This document shows, piece by piece, positions 1-5,928 of a stretch of 9,578 nucleotides of DNA. The translations under genes and the position numbers were made by a program. The DNA is from an uncultured Collinsella sp. (GTDB lineage Bacteria > Actinomycetota > Coriobacteriia > Coriobacteriales > Coriobacteriaceae): contig CAAEOW010000141.1 of assembly GCA_900757705.1 (NCBI GenBank), positions 1 to 9,578 of the forward strand. The letters run 5' to 3'. Every line of letters begins with the position of its first letter. Position 1 is the stretch's first letter. The notes beneath the pieces were generated by a model that was given only the letters and a program-made list of their open reading frames with translations, was not told the origin of the DNA and made no database searches.

Positions 1-1997
1 CGAAGGATCCCGAGAAGGCCGCCTTCGTGGGTAAGACCGTCAAGCTACCCATCGTCGACCGCGAGATTCCCATCTTTGAGGATTGGCATGTCGACGCCAA
101 CTTTGGTTCCGGTTTTGTCAAGGTCACCCCGGCCCACGACCCCAACGATTACGCCATGGGTCAGGCTCACGACCTGCCGCAGATCAATATCTTTGATGAG
201 CACGCGGTGGTCGTCGAGGGCTACGGCGAGTTTACCGGCATGAACCGCGACGAGTGCCGCGAGGCCGTCATCAAGTGGTTTGAGGAGCACGGCCTGCTCG
301 ACCACGTCGAGGAGCACGACCACTCCGTCATGCACTGCTACCGTTGCGACGCCGCGCTGGAGCCGTGGCTGTCCGAGCAGTGGTTTGTGGCCGTCGATAA
401 GCTCAAGGGGCCGGCGCTCGACGCCGTCAATTCCGGCAAGGTCACCTTCCACCCCGCGCGCTGGACGCAGACCTACACCACTTGGATGGAGAACCTTAAG
501 GACTGGTGCATCAGCCGTCAGCTGTGGTGGGGCCACCGCATCCCCGTGTTCTACTGCGAGGACTGCGGCTGGGAGGACGCCCTCACCGAGGACACCGACG
601 TGTGCCCCAAGTGTGGCGGCCATCACGTGCATCAGGACGAGAACGTGCTGGACACTTGGTTCAGCTCGCAGCTGTGGACCTTTGCCACGCAGGGCTGGCC
701 GCAAAAGCCGGAGCTGCTCGAGGGCCATCACCCCACGACGGCGCTCGTCACCGCGCGCGACATCATCGCGCTGTGGGTCGCCCGCATGGTCATGAGCTCG
801 CTGTACTTCCTGGACGAGGTTCCGTTTAAGGACGTCGTCATCTACCCGACGATCCTTGCCAAGGACGGCAGCCGCATGTCCAAGTCTAAGGGCAACGGCG
901 TTGACCCCATGGACCTCATTGGCATGTACGGCGCCGACGCCATGCGCTTCAACTTGCTCACGCTGTGCACCAACAACCAGGATGTCAAGTTCGACGCGAA
1001 CATCGACAAGAAGACCAAGAAGCTCATCGACAGCCCGCGCACCGAGCAGGCCAAGTCGTTTGTGACCAAGATCTGGAACGCCAGCCGCTTCCTGCTTATG
1101 AACATGGAAGGCTACACGCCCGGCGAACCCGTCGTGGAGACGCCGGCCGACGCCTGGATGTTCAGCCGCCTTGCCAAGGCCGTGAAGATGGTCACCGAGG
1201 GCATCGAGAACTACACCTTTGGCGACATGGCCCGCGGCGTGCAGCAGTTCTTCTGGAACGAGGTCTGCGACTGGTACGTCGAGGTCACCAAGGCCCGCCT
1301 GAAGGGCGAGGGTCGTCTGCAGGCGCAGCGCAACCTGATCTTTGTGCTCGACACCTCCATTCGCCTGATGCACCCGCTCATGCCGTTCGTGACCGAGGAG
1401 ATCTGGGACAACATGCCGGCGAGCGTGCTCGATCTGGACGCCGAGGGCAACGTGGACCGCGCCGAGGCGCTCATGATCGCCAAGTGGCCCGAGCCCGCCG
1501 ACTACGTCAAGTACGTTGACGAGCCCGCCGAGCGCGCGTTTGAGCTGTGCCGTACCGTCGTGTCTGCCGCCCGCGCCACGCGTTCGCGTTATCGCTTGAG
1601 CCCCAAGGCCGAGCTCGACGTGGTCGTGCGCGCCGGTGCCGAGGACATCGAGAAGCTCGAGAGCTTGCGCTCCACGATTGAGCCGCTGGCAAACACGGCT
1701 TCGCTGGTCATGGGTACCGACGTTGAGAAACCGGCCGCGAGCATTGCCGTGGTCGATAGCGGCGTCGAGGTCTTTGTGGTGCTCGAGGGCAAGGTCGACC
1801 TTTCGGCCGAGAAGGCGCGCCTGGAGAAGGAGATCGCCGCGGCCCAGAAGGAGCTTGCCGGCTGCGAGAAGACGCTCGCCAACGAGGGCTTCGTGGCCAA
1901 GGCCGCGCCCGCGGTGGTCCAAAAGAAGAGGGACCGTGCAGCTGAGCTCAAGGAGATCCTGGCGGCGCTGACCTCGCAGGTTGCTGACTTCTCGTAA
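1..1997 (+). CDS. valS: Valyl-tRNA synthetase, 5'-truncated by the window edge
   Basis: Class I aminoacyl-tRNA synthetase that charges tRNA-Val in the cytoplasm. The frame is open from base 3 (first residues KDPEKAAFVGK), so the gene begins outside the window. About 664 codons are present against roughly 900 or more in the family, and the N-terminal catalytic half with the HIGH motif is missing. What is visible, in order: the end of the CP1 editing domain with KVTPAHDPNDY (about 120-152); the signature DWCISRQLWWGHRIP (501-545); a four-cysteine zinc-ribbon-like segment, CEDC (555-566) and CPKC (603-614); DTWFSSQLW (651-677); the KMSKS-loop variant RMSKS (873-887); an alpha-helical anticodon-binding domain (about 1140-1500); and a charged C-terminal coiled coil typical of ValS (about 1795-1960). 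The stop is TAA at 1995-1997. The GTG at 27 is internal and not a start. The zinc-ribbon reading is inferred from cysteine spacing. The family call is very secure. Confidence 0.97.
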   Translation, partial: KDPEKAAFVGKTVKLPIVDREIPIFEDWHVDANFGSGFVKVTPAHDPNDYAMGQAHDLPQINIFDEHAVVVEGYGEFTGMNRDECREAVIKWFEEHGLLDHVEEHDHSVMHCYRCDAALEPWLSEQWFVAVDKLKGPALDAVNSGKVTFHPARWTQTYTTWMENLKDWCISRQLWWGHRIPVFYCEDCGWEDALTEDTDVCPKCGGHHVHQDENVLDTWFSSQLWTFATQGWPQKPELLEGHHPTTALVTARDIIALWVARMVMSSLYFLDEVPFKDVVIYPTILAKDGSRMSKSKGNGVDPMDLIGMYGADAMRFNLLTLCTNNQDVKFDANIDKKTKKLIDSPRTEQAKSFVTKIWNASRFLLMNMEGYTPGEPVVETPADAWMFSRLAKAVKMVTEGIENYTFGDMARGVQQFFWNEVCDWYVEVTKARLKGEGRLQAQRNLIFVLDTSIRLMHPLMPFVTEEIWDNMPASVLDLDAEGNVDRAEALMIAKWPEPADYVKYVDEPAERAFELCRTVVSAARATRSRYRLSPKAELDVVVRAGAEDIEKLESLRSTIEPLANTASLVMGTDVEKPAASIAVVDSGVEVFVVLEGKVDLSAEKARLEKEIAAAQKELAGCEKTLANEGFVAKAAPAVVQKKRDRAAELKEILAALTSQVADFS

Positions 1998-2015
1998 GCG
2001 GTACTGGGGGCGCGT

Positions 2016-2116
2016 CCCGACGCTTTGCTCTCCGCTGCGGACAGTCCTGCGCAAGACGGACAGCACATTAAGTGCTGTCCTTTGCGTGCGGAACTTGCGG
2101 CGAGCAAAGCGTCGGG
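2016..2116. repeat. 101-bp imperfect palindrome downstream of valS
   Basis: The arms 2016-2035 and 2097-2116 are complementary over 20 bp with one mismatch; the outer 15 bp (CCCGACGCTTTGCTC) are perfect. Nested inside is a second hairpin, GGACAGCAC (2058-2066) with GTGCTGTCC (2072-2080), a perfect 9-bp stem with a 5-nt ATTAA loop. A further CGCAA/TTGCG clamp (2050-2054 with 2082-2086) lies below it. The element starts 18 bp after the valS stop. It has no adjacent T-run, so it is not a canonical intrinsic terminator. It could act as an RNA 3'-end stabiliser or be a foldback repeat like those around the peptidase gene, though it shares no obvious sequence with them. Confidence 0.7.
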
Positions 2117-2221
2117 CCGCTCCTAGTGCGGTTACGTGGTTGTTTGCATCTGGCGTGTTAGGGCCACTTGGTTGTGGCCTTGATCTCGCTGCAAGCGGAT
2201 AGAGGCTGATATTGTCAACGC

Positions 2222-2254
2222 GAGGGGCTCATTCTTTTTGGTGGGCCTCTTTTT
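2222..2254 (+). terminator. Likely rho-independent terminator before folC
   Basis: GAGG, a 2-nt bulge and CTCA (2222-2231) can pair with TGGG and CCTC (2242-2249), giving eight pairs with one wobble around a 10-nt T-rich loop. Five T residues (2250-2254) follow directly. The hairpin ends 23 bp before the preferred folC start, so it probably closes the valS transcript. It may instead act as an attenuator in the folC leader, because any folC promoter must lie very close or upstream. Confidence 0.5.
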
Positions 2255-2276
2255 CTGTTATGGGGGACTTTGGGTT

Positions 2277-3620
2277 ATGGCTAAGCGTTCTGGGTCGTAT
2301 GTCGTTCCTTTCTCGTTTGAGTTGCTTTCGTTTGATGAGGCTGTTGGGCTGGCTGCTGATACGGGGCGGATTTCTGGGGATGCTGGTCCTCTGCTCGAGA
2401 CGGTTGTCGATATGCTCGATGAGCTGGGGCGTCCGGACGAGTACTTTGATTGCATTCAGGTTGCCGGTACTAATGGCAAGACTTCGACTACGCGTTTTTC
2501 GGCTGCTATTCTTCGCGGCGAGGGGCTCAAGACCGCGCTGTATACGTCGCCGCAGCTGGTGCGCTATCCCGAGCGCATGGAGGTCGATGGGCGCGTCGTG
2601 AGCGATGAGGCCTTTGCTCGTGGCGTTTCTGCCGCCGTCGAGGCGGGGCATCGCGTGAATGCCCGTCGTGTGGCGGCGGGGGAGCGCGCCTATACCATCA
2701 CGCCGTTTGATCTGTTGACGGCCGCCGCGCTTGTAGTGTTTGCCGAGGCTGCGGTGGATGTTGCCGTGCTTGAGGTTGGCATGGGCGGACGCTGGGATGC
2801 TACGAGTGCGACCGATCCCGTGGCCGTCGCCATTACGGGCATTGGACTCGACCATACGAAGGTCCTGGGCGATACGCTCGAGGCCATCGCGGGGGAGAAG
2901 GCTGCGGTTATTAAGCCTGGGCGCCTGGTTGTTTTGGGCGAGGGTACGCATGAGGCGAGCGTTCAGCGCGTGATGGATGCCCGTTGCCGTGAATGCGGTG
3001 TGGTGCCGCTCGTGGTGAGTCACGCCACGACTAAAGTGCCGGCGCATGTGGGCGACACGGTTGAGTTTAGCTGCACCACGCCGCGTGCGATTTATACGTC
3101 GAGCATGGTCAAGCCGGCCTATCAGCCGCAGAATGCCGCGTGCGCGATTATGCTTTGCGAGGGGTATCTGGGTCGTGAGCTCGACCACGATGCGCTGGAT
3201 GAGTCGCTTATGGGTTGCCCCACACCGGGTCGCTTTGATGTGCTGGGAACCGATCCGCTTAAGTTGATTGACGCCTGTCATAATCCCCAGAGCTGCGAGA
3301 ACTTTGTGAGCGCGCTGGACGAGATCGATCCGTGCGTGGAGAACCGCCCCACGCTGCTGTGTGCCGCGCTGGCCGATAAGGACGTGGCGGGTATCGTTGA
3401 CGTTCTGGTTCCGGCATTCCCCCGCGTGGTCGTGACCCAGACCGATTCCGATCGCGCCCTGCCGGCAGAGGAGCTCGCCTCCCTGGTGGACGCCGACAAG
3501 CTCGCGGGCGTGTACCCCAGTGTATCCGAGGCCCTCGCGGCTTTCGATGCCGCGGGCGAGCCTTTCGTAGCAGCCGGTACCATCACCCTAGCCGGCGAAG
3601 TAGCGGGGCTGCTCCGTTAA
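2277..3620 (+). CDS. folC: Folylpolyglutamate synthase / dihydrofolate synthase
   Basis: Mur-ligase-family cytoplasmic enzyme that adds glutamate to folates, and in bifunctional members to dihydropteroate, using ATP. The product has 447 residues, normal for FolC. Visible motifs: P-loop AGTNGKTSTT (residues 63-72); LEVGMGGRWDATS (165-177), matching the family's GGRxDATN segment; ITGIGLDHTKVLGDTLEAIAGEKAAVIKPG (187-215), carrying the DH and lysine metal/ATP region; CPTPGRF (314-320); and IDACHNPQS (331-339), matching the DGAHNP loop of the C-terminal domain. An in-frame TTG at 2238 would add 13 hydrophobic residues, but that extension overlaps the terminator hairpin. ATG 2277 is preferred because GGGGGA (2262-2267) is a good ribosome site 9 nt upstream. 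Codon use shifts within the gene (see findings). It lies downstream of valS, a common neighbour pair in Gram-positive bacteria, but the terminator argues for separate expression. Whether it is mono- or bifunctional cannot be told from sequence. Confidence 0.95.
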   Translation: MAKRSGSYVVPFSFELLSFDEAVGLAADTGRISGDAGPLLETVVDMLDELGRPDEYFDCIQVAGTNGKTSTTRFSAAILRGEGLKTALYTSPQLVRYPERMEVDGRVVSDEAFARGVSAAVEAGHRVNARRVAAGERAYTITPFDLLTAAALVVFAEAAVDVAVLEVGMGGRWDATSATDPVAVAITGIGLDHTKVLGDTLEAIAGEKAAVIKPGRLVVLGEGTHEASVQRVMDARCRECGVVPLVVSHATTKVPAHVGDTVEFSCTTPRAIYTSSMVKPAYQPQNAACAIMLCEGYLGRELDHDALDESLMGCPTPGRFDVLGTDPLKLIDACHNPQSCENFVSALDEIDPCVENRPTLLCAALADKDVAGIVDVLVPAFPRVVVTQTDSDRALPAEELASLVDADKLAGVYPSVSEALAAFDAAGEPFVAAGTITLAGEVAGLLR

Positions 3621-3634
3621 CCCATCCCCTCATC

Positions 3635-3701
3635 AGTTGCGGTGAAATACGGACTGTTTTACAAGCCAGAAGCCTCAAACGGTCCGTATATCACCGCAAC
3701 T
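3635..3701. repeat. 67-bp foldback element, copy 1
   Basis: Arms 3635-3659 and 3677-3701 pair over 25 bp with two non-canonical positions, around a 17-nt loop. The outer 15 bp (AGTTGCGGTGAAATA) recur in the 67-bp element at 5401-5467, but the inner stem (CGGACTGTTT with AAACGGTCCG) is unique to this copy. It starts 15 bp after the folC stop and could shield the mRNA 3' end. A repeat of the 33-bp family follows 5 bp later. Confidence 0.85.
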
Positions 3702-3706
3702 CAAAA

Positions 3707-3739
3707 GCAGTCAATTTGGGACGGGGCTTTTTTGGCTGC
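3707..3739 (+). repeat. 33-bp hairpin repeat, copy A
   Basis: The stem GCAGTCAA (3707-3714) pairs with TTGGCTGC (3732-3739), 8 bp including one G-T wobble. It encloses the 17-nt loop TTTGGGACGGGGCTTTT. The same loop, always 17 nt, occurs at 5106-5138, 5166-5198 (diverged) and 5493-5525. Six T residues (3728-3733) could help terminate folC transcription together with the 67-bp hairpin upstream, but no GC stem sits directly before them. Confidence 0.8.
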
Positions 3740-3762
3740 CCTGCGCCTCGAGTTGACTTGCT

Positions 3763-3924
3763 CGCCACGAAATGGGCCTATTTACTACGTTTGACCGGTA
3801 ACCCTCGACCATACCGAGAATTGCGAAATCAAAACCGCAGGTAAAGGGCTTGCCAGTTTTGCGAAAACACGGGTATGGTCGACCCACGCGGGCTAAACGT
3901 AGTAGATAGGCCGTTTTTGTGGCG
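3763..3924. repeat. 162-bp foldback element, copy P
   Basis: The 30-nt arms 3763-3792 and 3895-3924 are complementary at about 26 of 30 positions. The core between them is 102 nt (3793-3894) and aligns without gaps to the 102-nt core of the element at 5199-5358, with 65 identities by hand count. The most conserved part runs from GCGAAATCAAAACCGCAGGT onward. In this copy the core also contains an internal stem, TCGACCATACC (3805-3815) with GGTATGGTCGA (3872-3882). The arms differ from those of the other copy. It lies between the convergent folC and peptidase genes and shows no coding capacity. Confidence 0.8.
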
Positions 3925-3935
3925 GCATTCATGTG

Positions 3936-3966
3936 ATGCGGCAAAGGGACAGCCCCTTTGCCGCAT
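3936..3966 (-). terminator. Perfect 13-bp hairpin after the peptidase gene, possible terminator
   Basis: ATGCGGCAAAGGG (3936-3948) pairs perfectly with CCCTTTGCCGCAT (3954-3966) across a 5-nt loop. It begins 3 bp beyond the stop codon of the leftward peptidase gene. This is where a terminator would sit, but there is no T-run on either side, so it may stabilise the 3' end or act with a termination factor instead. Confidence 0.5.
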
Positions 3967-3969
3967 TGC

Positions 3970-5058
3970 CTAGTCTAAGCGGACCGGATCGTGGGGGTAG
4001 GCGTTGAGAATCTCGACGCCGTTCTCGGTCACCAGGGCTAGGTCCTCGATGCGGACGCCGGTGTGACCGGGGAGGTATATACCCGGTTCGATAGAGAACG
4101 TCATGCCCGGCTCTACGACCTGCTCGTTGGCGAGCGAGACATCGCCCGGCTCGTGGTCTTGCAGACCGATTGAGTGACCCAGACGGTGCGTAAAGTACTG
4201 CCCATAGCCCGCATCCTCAATCACGTCGCGTGCGGCGCGGTCCAAGTCGCACATACGAACGCCCGGCGTGATGAGCGCCTCGGCGGCCTCGTTGGCGCGG
4301 CGCACGATGTCGTAGACGTGCGCGGTCTCCTCGTCCGGCTGGCCCCAAAAGAACGTGCGTGTCATGTCCGAGCAGTAGTTGTGACGGCGTCCGCCAATGT
4401 CGAACAGCACCACGTCGCCATGCTTGAGCACGGTATCGTCGGGTTCGTGATGCGGGTCGCCGGCGTTGGCGCCAAAGCTCACGATGGGCGGAAAGCTAAA
4501 GCCCTCGCAGCCGTGCTTGCGGTACAGGCCGAGCATCTGGTCGGCGATTTCGCGCTCCGTCACGCCCTCGTGGACGAGTTTGATGGCATCGGCCATCACG
4601 GCGTCGTTGGCGGCCGAGGACACGCGCATAAGCTCCTGCTCGGCGGCATCCTTGTAGGTGCGCGCGGCGGTGACGGCAAAGTCACCCAGGAAAAACTCGC
4701 TTGCGGCGTGGTGCTCTATGAGCGGCATCAAAAAGCCGGAACGCATGACAGTGTCGACGCCAAGCGGCTTGGCTGGGTCGATCTCACTCGCGATGGCGTC
4801 GGTCACGACGTCGGTGTCGTTGTGGTAGGCCACGCGGGCATTGTCGTACTCGGGCAGCTGATGCAGGGCGTTAATCAAGATTACCGGCTCGGCATCGCGT
4901 GCGAGCAGCACGCCGCAAAAACGCTCGAACATATCGGCATAAAAGCCGGTCAGGTAATAGATCGACCACGGGTCGTTTACGAGCAGCTGCGCGCCGGGGT
5001 GCTGAGCCTCGAGCGCATCGAGCACGCGCGCCACACGCTGGTCATCGACATGTGCCAT
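3970..5058 (-). CDS. M24-family Xaa-Pro-type metallopeptidase
   Basis: Cytoplasmic creatinase/prolidase-fold aminopeptidase, expected to cleave Xaa-Pro bonds in di- or oligopeptides. The protein has 362 residues, normal for YpdF/PepQ-type enzymes. The N-terminal creatinase-like domain covers about residues 1-130 and the pita-bread catalytic domain about 140-362. All five dinuclear metal ligands of the family are visible: D220 (LFDIGG), D231 (CSDMTRTFF), H295 (HRLGHSIGLQDHEP), E324 (FSIEPGIYLPG) and E338 (VRIEDLAL). H302 and the surrounding substrate-side residues are also conserved in type. There is no signal peptide. ATG 5058 is chosen because AAAGGA lies 6 nt upstream and a plausible promoter just above. 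The gene is single, with repeat-rich gaps on both sides. Xaa-Pro dipeptidase is the likely activity; aminopeptidase P-like action cannot be excluded. Confidence 0.93.
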   Translation of the reverse strand: MAHVDDQRVARVLDALEAQHPGAQLLVNDPWSIYYLTGFYADMFERFCGVLLARDAEPVILINALHQLPEYDNARVAYHNDTDVVTDAIASEIDPAKPLGVDTVMRSGFLMPLIEHHAASEFFLGDFAVTAARTYKDAAEQELMRVSSAANDAVMADAIKLVHEGVTEREIADQMLGLYRKHGCEGFSFPPIVSFGANAGDPHHEPDDTVLKHGDVVLFDIGGRRHNYCSDMTRTFFWGQPDEETAHVYDIVRRANEAAEALITPGVRMCDLDRAARDVIEDAGYGQYFTHRLGHSIGLQDHEPGDVSLANEQVVEPGMTFSIEPGIYLPGHTGVRIEDLALVTENGVEILNAYPHDPVRLD

Positions 5059-5085
5059 ACATCGTCCTTTCGCTAGGTTGCCACC

Positions 5086-5113
5086 ATGGTATCCCCAATG
5101 CCGGCGTAGTCAA
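5086..5113 (-). promoter_or_regulatory. Predicted promoter of the M24 peptidase gene
   Basis: On the minus strand, TTGACT (complement of 5108-5113) is followed after 16 nt by TACCAT (complement of 5086-5091). These resemble the -35 and -10 boxes of a vegetative sigma factor (5/6 and 4/6 matches). The predicted transcript would start near 5079, leaving a ~20-nt leader that includes the AAAGGA ribosome site. The -35 box lies inside one arm of the 33-bp repeat copy B. Confidence 0.5.
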
Positions 5114-5138
5114 TTTGGGACGGGGCTATTTTAGCTGC
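5106..5138 (+). repeat. 33-bp hairpin repeat, copy B
   Basis: Left arm GTAGTCAA (5106-5113), 17-nt loop TTTGGGACGGGGCTATT, right arm TTAGCTGC (5131-5138). Pairing of the arms is weaker than in copies A and C. The right arm is identical to that of copies C and D. It forms an inverted pair with copy D 27 bp downstream, because the loop of D reads in the opposite direction. Confidence 0.8.
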
Positions 5139-5165
5139 ATCAAACATGCGGAATGATAGGTAAAA

Positions 5166-5198
5166 GTAGTCATAAGAGGGTCGTCCCAAATTAGCTGC
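5166..5198 (-). repeat. 33-bp hairpin repeat, copy D (diverged, loop inverted)
   Basis: Left arm GTAGTCAT (5166-5173) and right arm TTAGCTGC (5191-5198) read in the same direction as in copy B. The 17-nt loop (5174-5190) is the reverse complement form, with the conserved CGTCCCAAA and a changed GGGT in place of GCCC. The long foldback element starts at the very next base. Confidence 0.65.
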
Positions 5199-5358
5199 TT
5201 TCAAAACTATGGCGGATTACGGGGCTGGACCTGTATTACTTGACCATGGGAAAAATCGCGAAATTAAAACCGCAGGTAGACGGCTTATCAAAAATCGAAA
5301 AATGCCGGTATGGATGGGGGTCTCCGAATCAGCCCCGTAATCCGGCATAGTTTTGAAA
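5199..5358. repeat. 160-bp foldback element, copy Q
   Basis: The 29-nt arms 5199-5227 and 5330-5358 are complementary with a single mismatch, a strong cruciform or RNA stem. The 102-nt core (5228-5329) aligns gap-free to the core of the element at 3763-3924. The best match spans GCGAAATTAAAACCGCAGGT. The arms have little in common with those of the other copy (about 11 of 29 by hand). No open reading frame of note and no target-site duplication were seen. Confidence 0.85.
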
Positions 5359-5400
5359 TGGCACTAAAGTAGGCACAATCTAAATATCGATCCCAAGGCA

Positions 5401-5467
5401 AGTTGCGGTGGAATAGTTCCTGGATGCCGGGGTTTTGGCGGAAATCAGGAACTATTTCACCGCAATT
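5401..5467. repeat. 67-bp foldback element, copy 2
   Basis: Arms 5401-5422 and 5446-5467 pair over 22 bp with two non-canonical positions. The outer 15 bp match copy 1 (3635-3701) at 14/15 on the left and 13/15 on the right. The inner stem, GTTCCTG with CAGGAAC, and the 23-nt loop are unrelated to copy 1. Both copies are exactly 67 bp. Confidence 0.85.
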
Positions 5468-5492
5468 GAGGAGGGGCGGGGTGGATGGCGGG

Positions 5493-5525
5493 GTAGCTAA
5501 AAGAGCCCCGTCCCAAATTAGCTGC
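5493..5525 (-). repeat. 33-bp hairpin repeat, copy C
   Basis: GTAGCTAA (5493-5500) pairs with TTAGCTGC (5518-5525) over 8 positions including one wobble. The 17-nt loop (5501-5517) reads TTTGGGACGGGGCTCTT on the minus strand. It begins at the base immediately after the stop codon of the leftward DUF1667 gene, so its RNA form is the first structure in that operon's 3' region. The loop ends in a short T-run on the minus strand and may contribute to termination. Confidence 0.8.
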
Positions 5526-5924
5526 TTAGGCTGGGTCGATGTCCATGCTGGCGATGAGGTCGATGCCCGTGTTGAGGGGGTCTTCCAGAACGACGTCGCC
5601 CATGCGGATGGGGGCCTCGACGACCACGCCGCGGATGAGGTCCATCGCCTGGGCATGGAGTGCCAGCGGGATGGCTTCGGCCGTGCGCACGGGCAGCAGC
5701 GCCTCGTCGCCGCCGGATACGGCAACGGTGGTGGTGAGCACGCGCATGGGACAGGTGAGCTCCTGATGTGCAAACTTATCACCGCGCGGGCAGCTGTTGC
5801 CGGTTACGGAGCGTACCTCTACCACGGCGCCGTCTGCGCTGCGCTCGACCTCCACGGTCAGGAGGCACTCGGAGGGGCAGGTGGTGCAGTTGAACTGCAG
5901 CGTTTCAATCGCGTTTGTGCTCAT
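5526..5924 (-). CDS. DUF1667 small cysteine-rich protein
   Basis: A 132-residue protein matching the DUF1667 pattern: a C-x2-C-x3-C cluster (C13, C16, C20, in NCTTCPSEC), then a CPRG motif (C45, in NSCPRGDKFAHQE) and a further C58. The cysteine cluster suggests iron-sulfur or metal binding; this is an inference, as the family is not well characterised. The upstream in-frame extension to 5975 lies wholly inside the end of the preceding gene and has no family features. ATG 5924 is preferred: it lies 4 nt after the upstream stop, with GAGGAGG (5934-5940) 9 nt before it, so translation is probably coupled. It is the last gene of the three-gene operon. In Thermotoga and many Firmicutes the same protein accompanies GlpA-like and FAD oxidoreductase genes, suggesting it is an accessory electron-transfer or assembly partner. 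Confidence 0.88.
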   Translation of the reverse strand: MSTNAIETLQFNCTTCPSECLLTVEVERSADGAVVEVRSVTGNSCPRGDKFAHQELTCPMRVLTTTVAVSGGDEALLPVRTAEAIPLALHAQAMDLIRGVVVEAPIRMGDVVLEDPLNTGIDLIASMDIDPA

Positions 5925-5928
5925 GACT

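Noticed and set aside
45..2066. Open frame of 673 codons on the minus strand opposite valS
   Set aside because: It mirrors the valS codons in a GC-rich gene and shows no protein family features; valS on the plus strand has all its motifs.
2238..2276. TTG start giving folC an N-terminal extension of 13 residues
   Set aside because: The extension overlaps a terminator-like hairpin and U-tract and has no ribosome site; ATG 2277 has one at good spacing.
2229..3281. Open frame of 350 codons on the minus strand opposite folC
   Set aside because: Arginine/histidine-rich shadow of folC without recognisable domains.
4174..5076. Open frame of 300 codons on the plus strand opposite the M24 peptidase
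   Set aside because: The minus-strand gene has all five metal ligands; this frame is its antisense shadow.
5199..5358. Insertion sequence or MITE with terminal inverted repeats
   Set aside because: No transposase, no visible target duplication, and the arms differ from those of the sister copy, unlike transposon ends.
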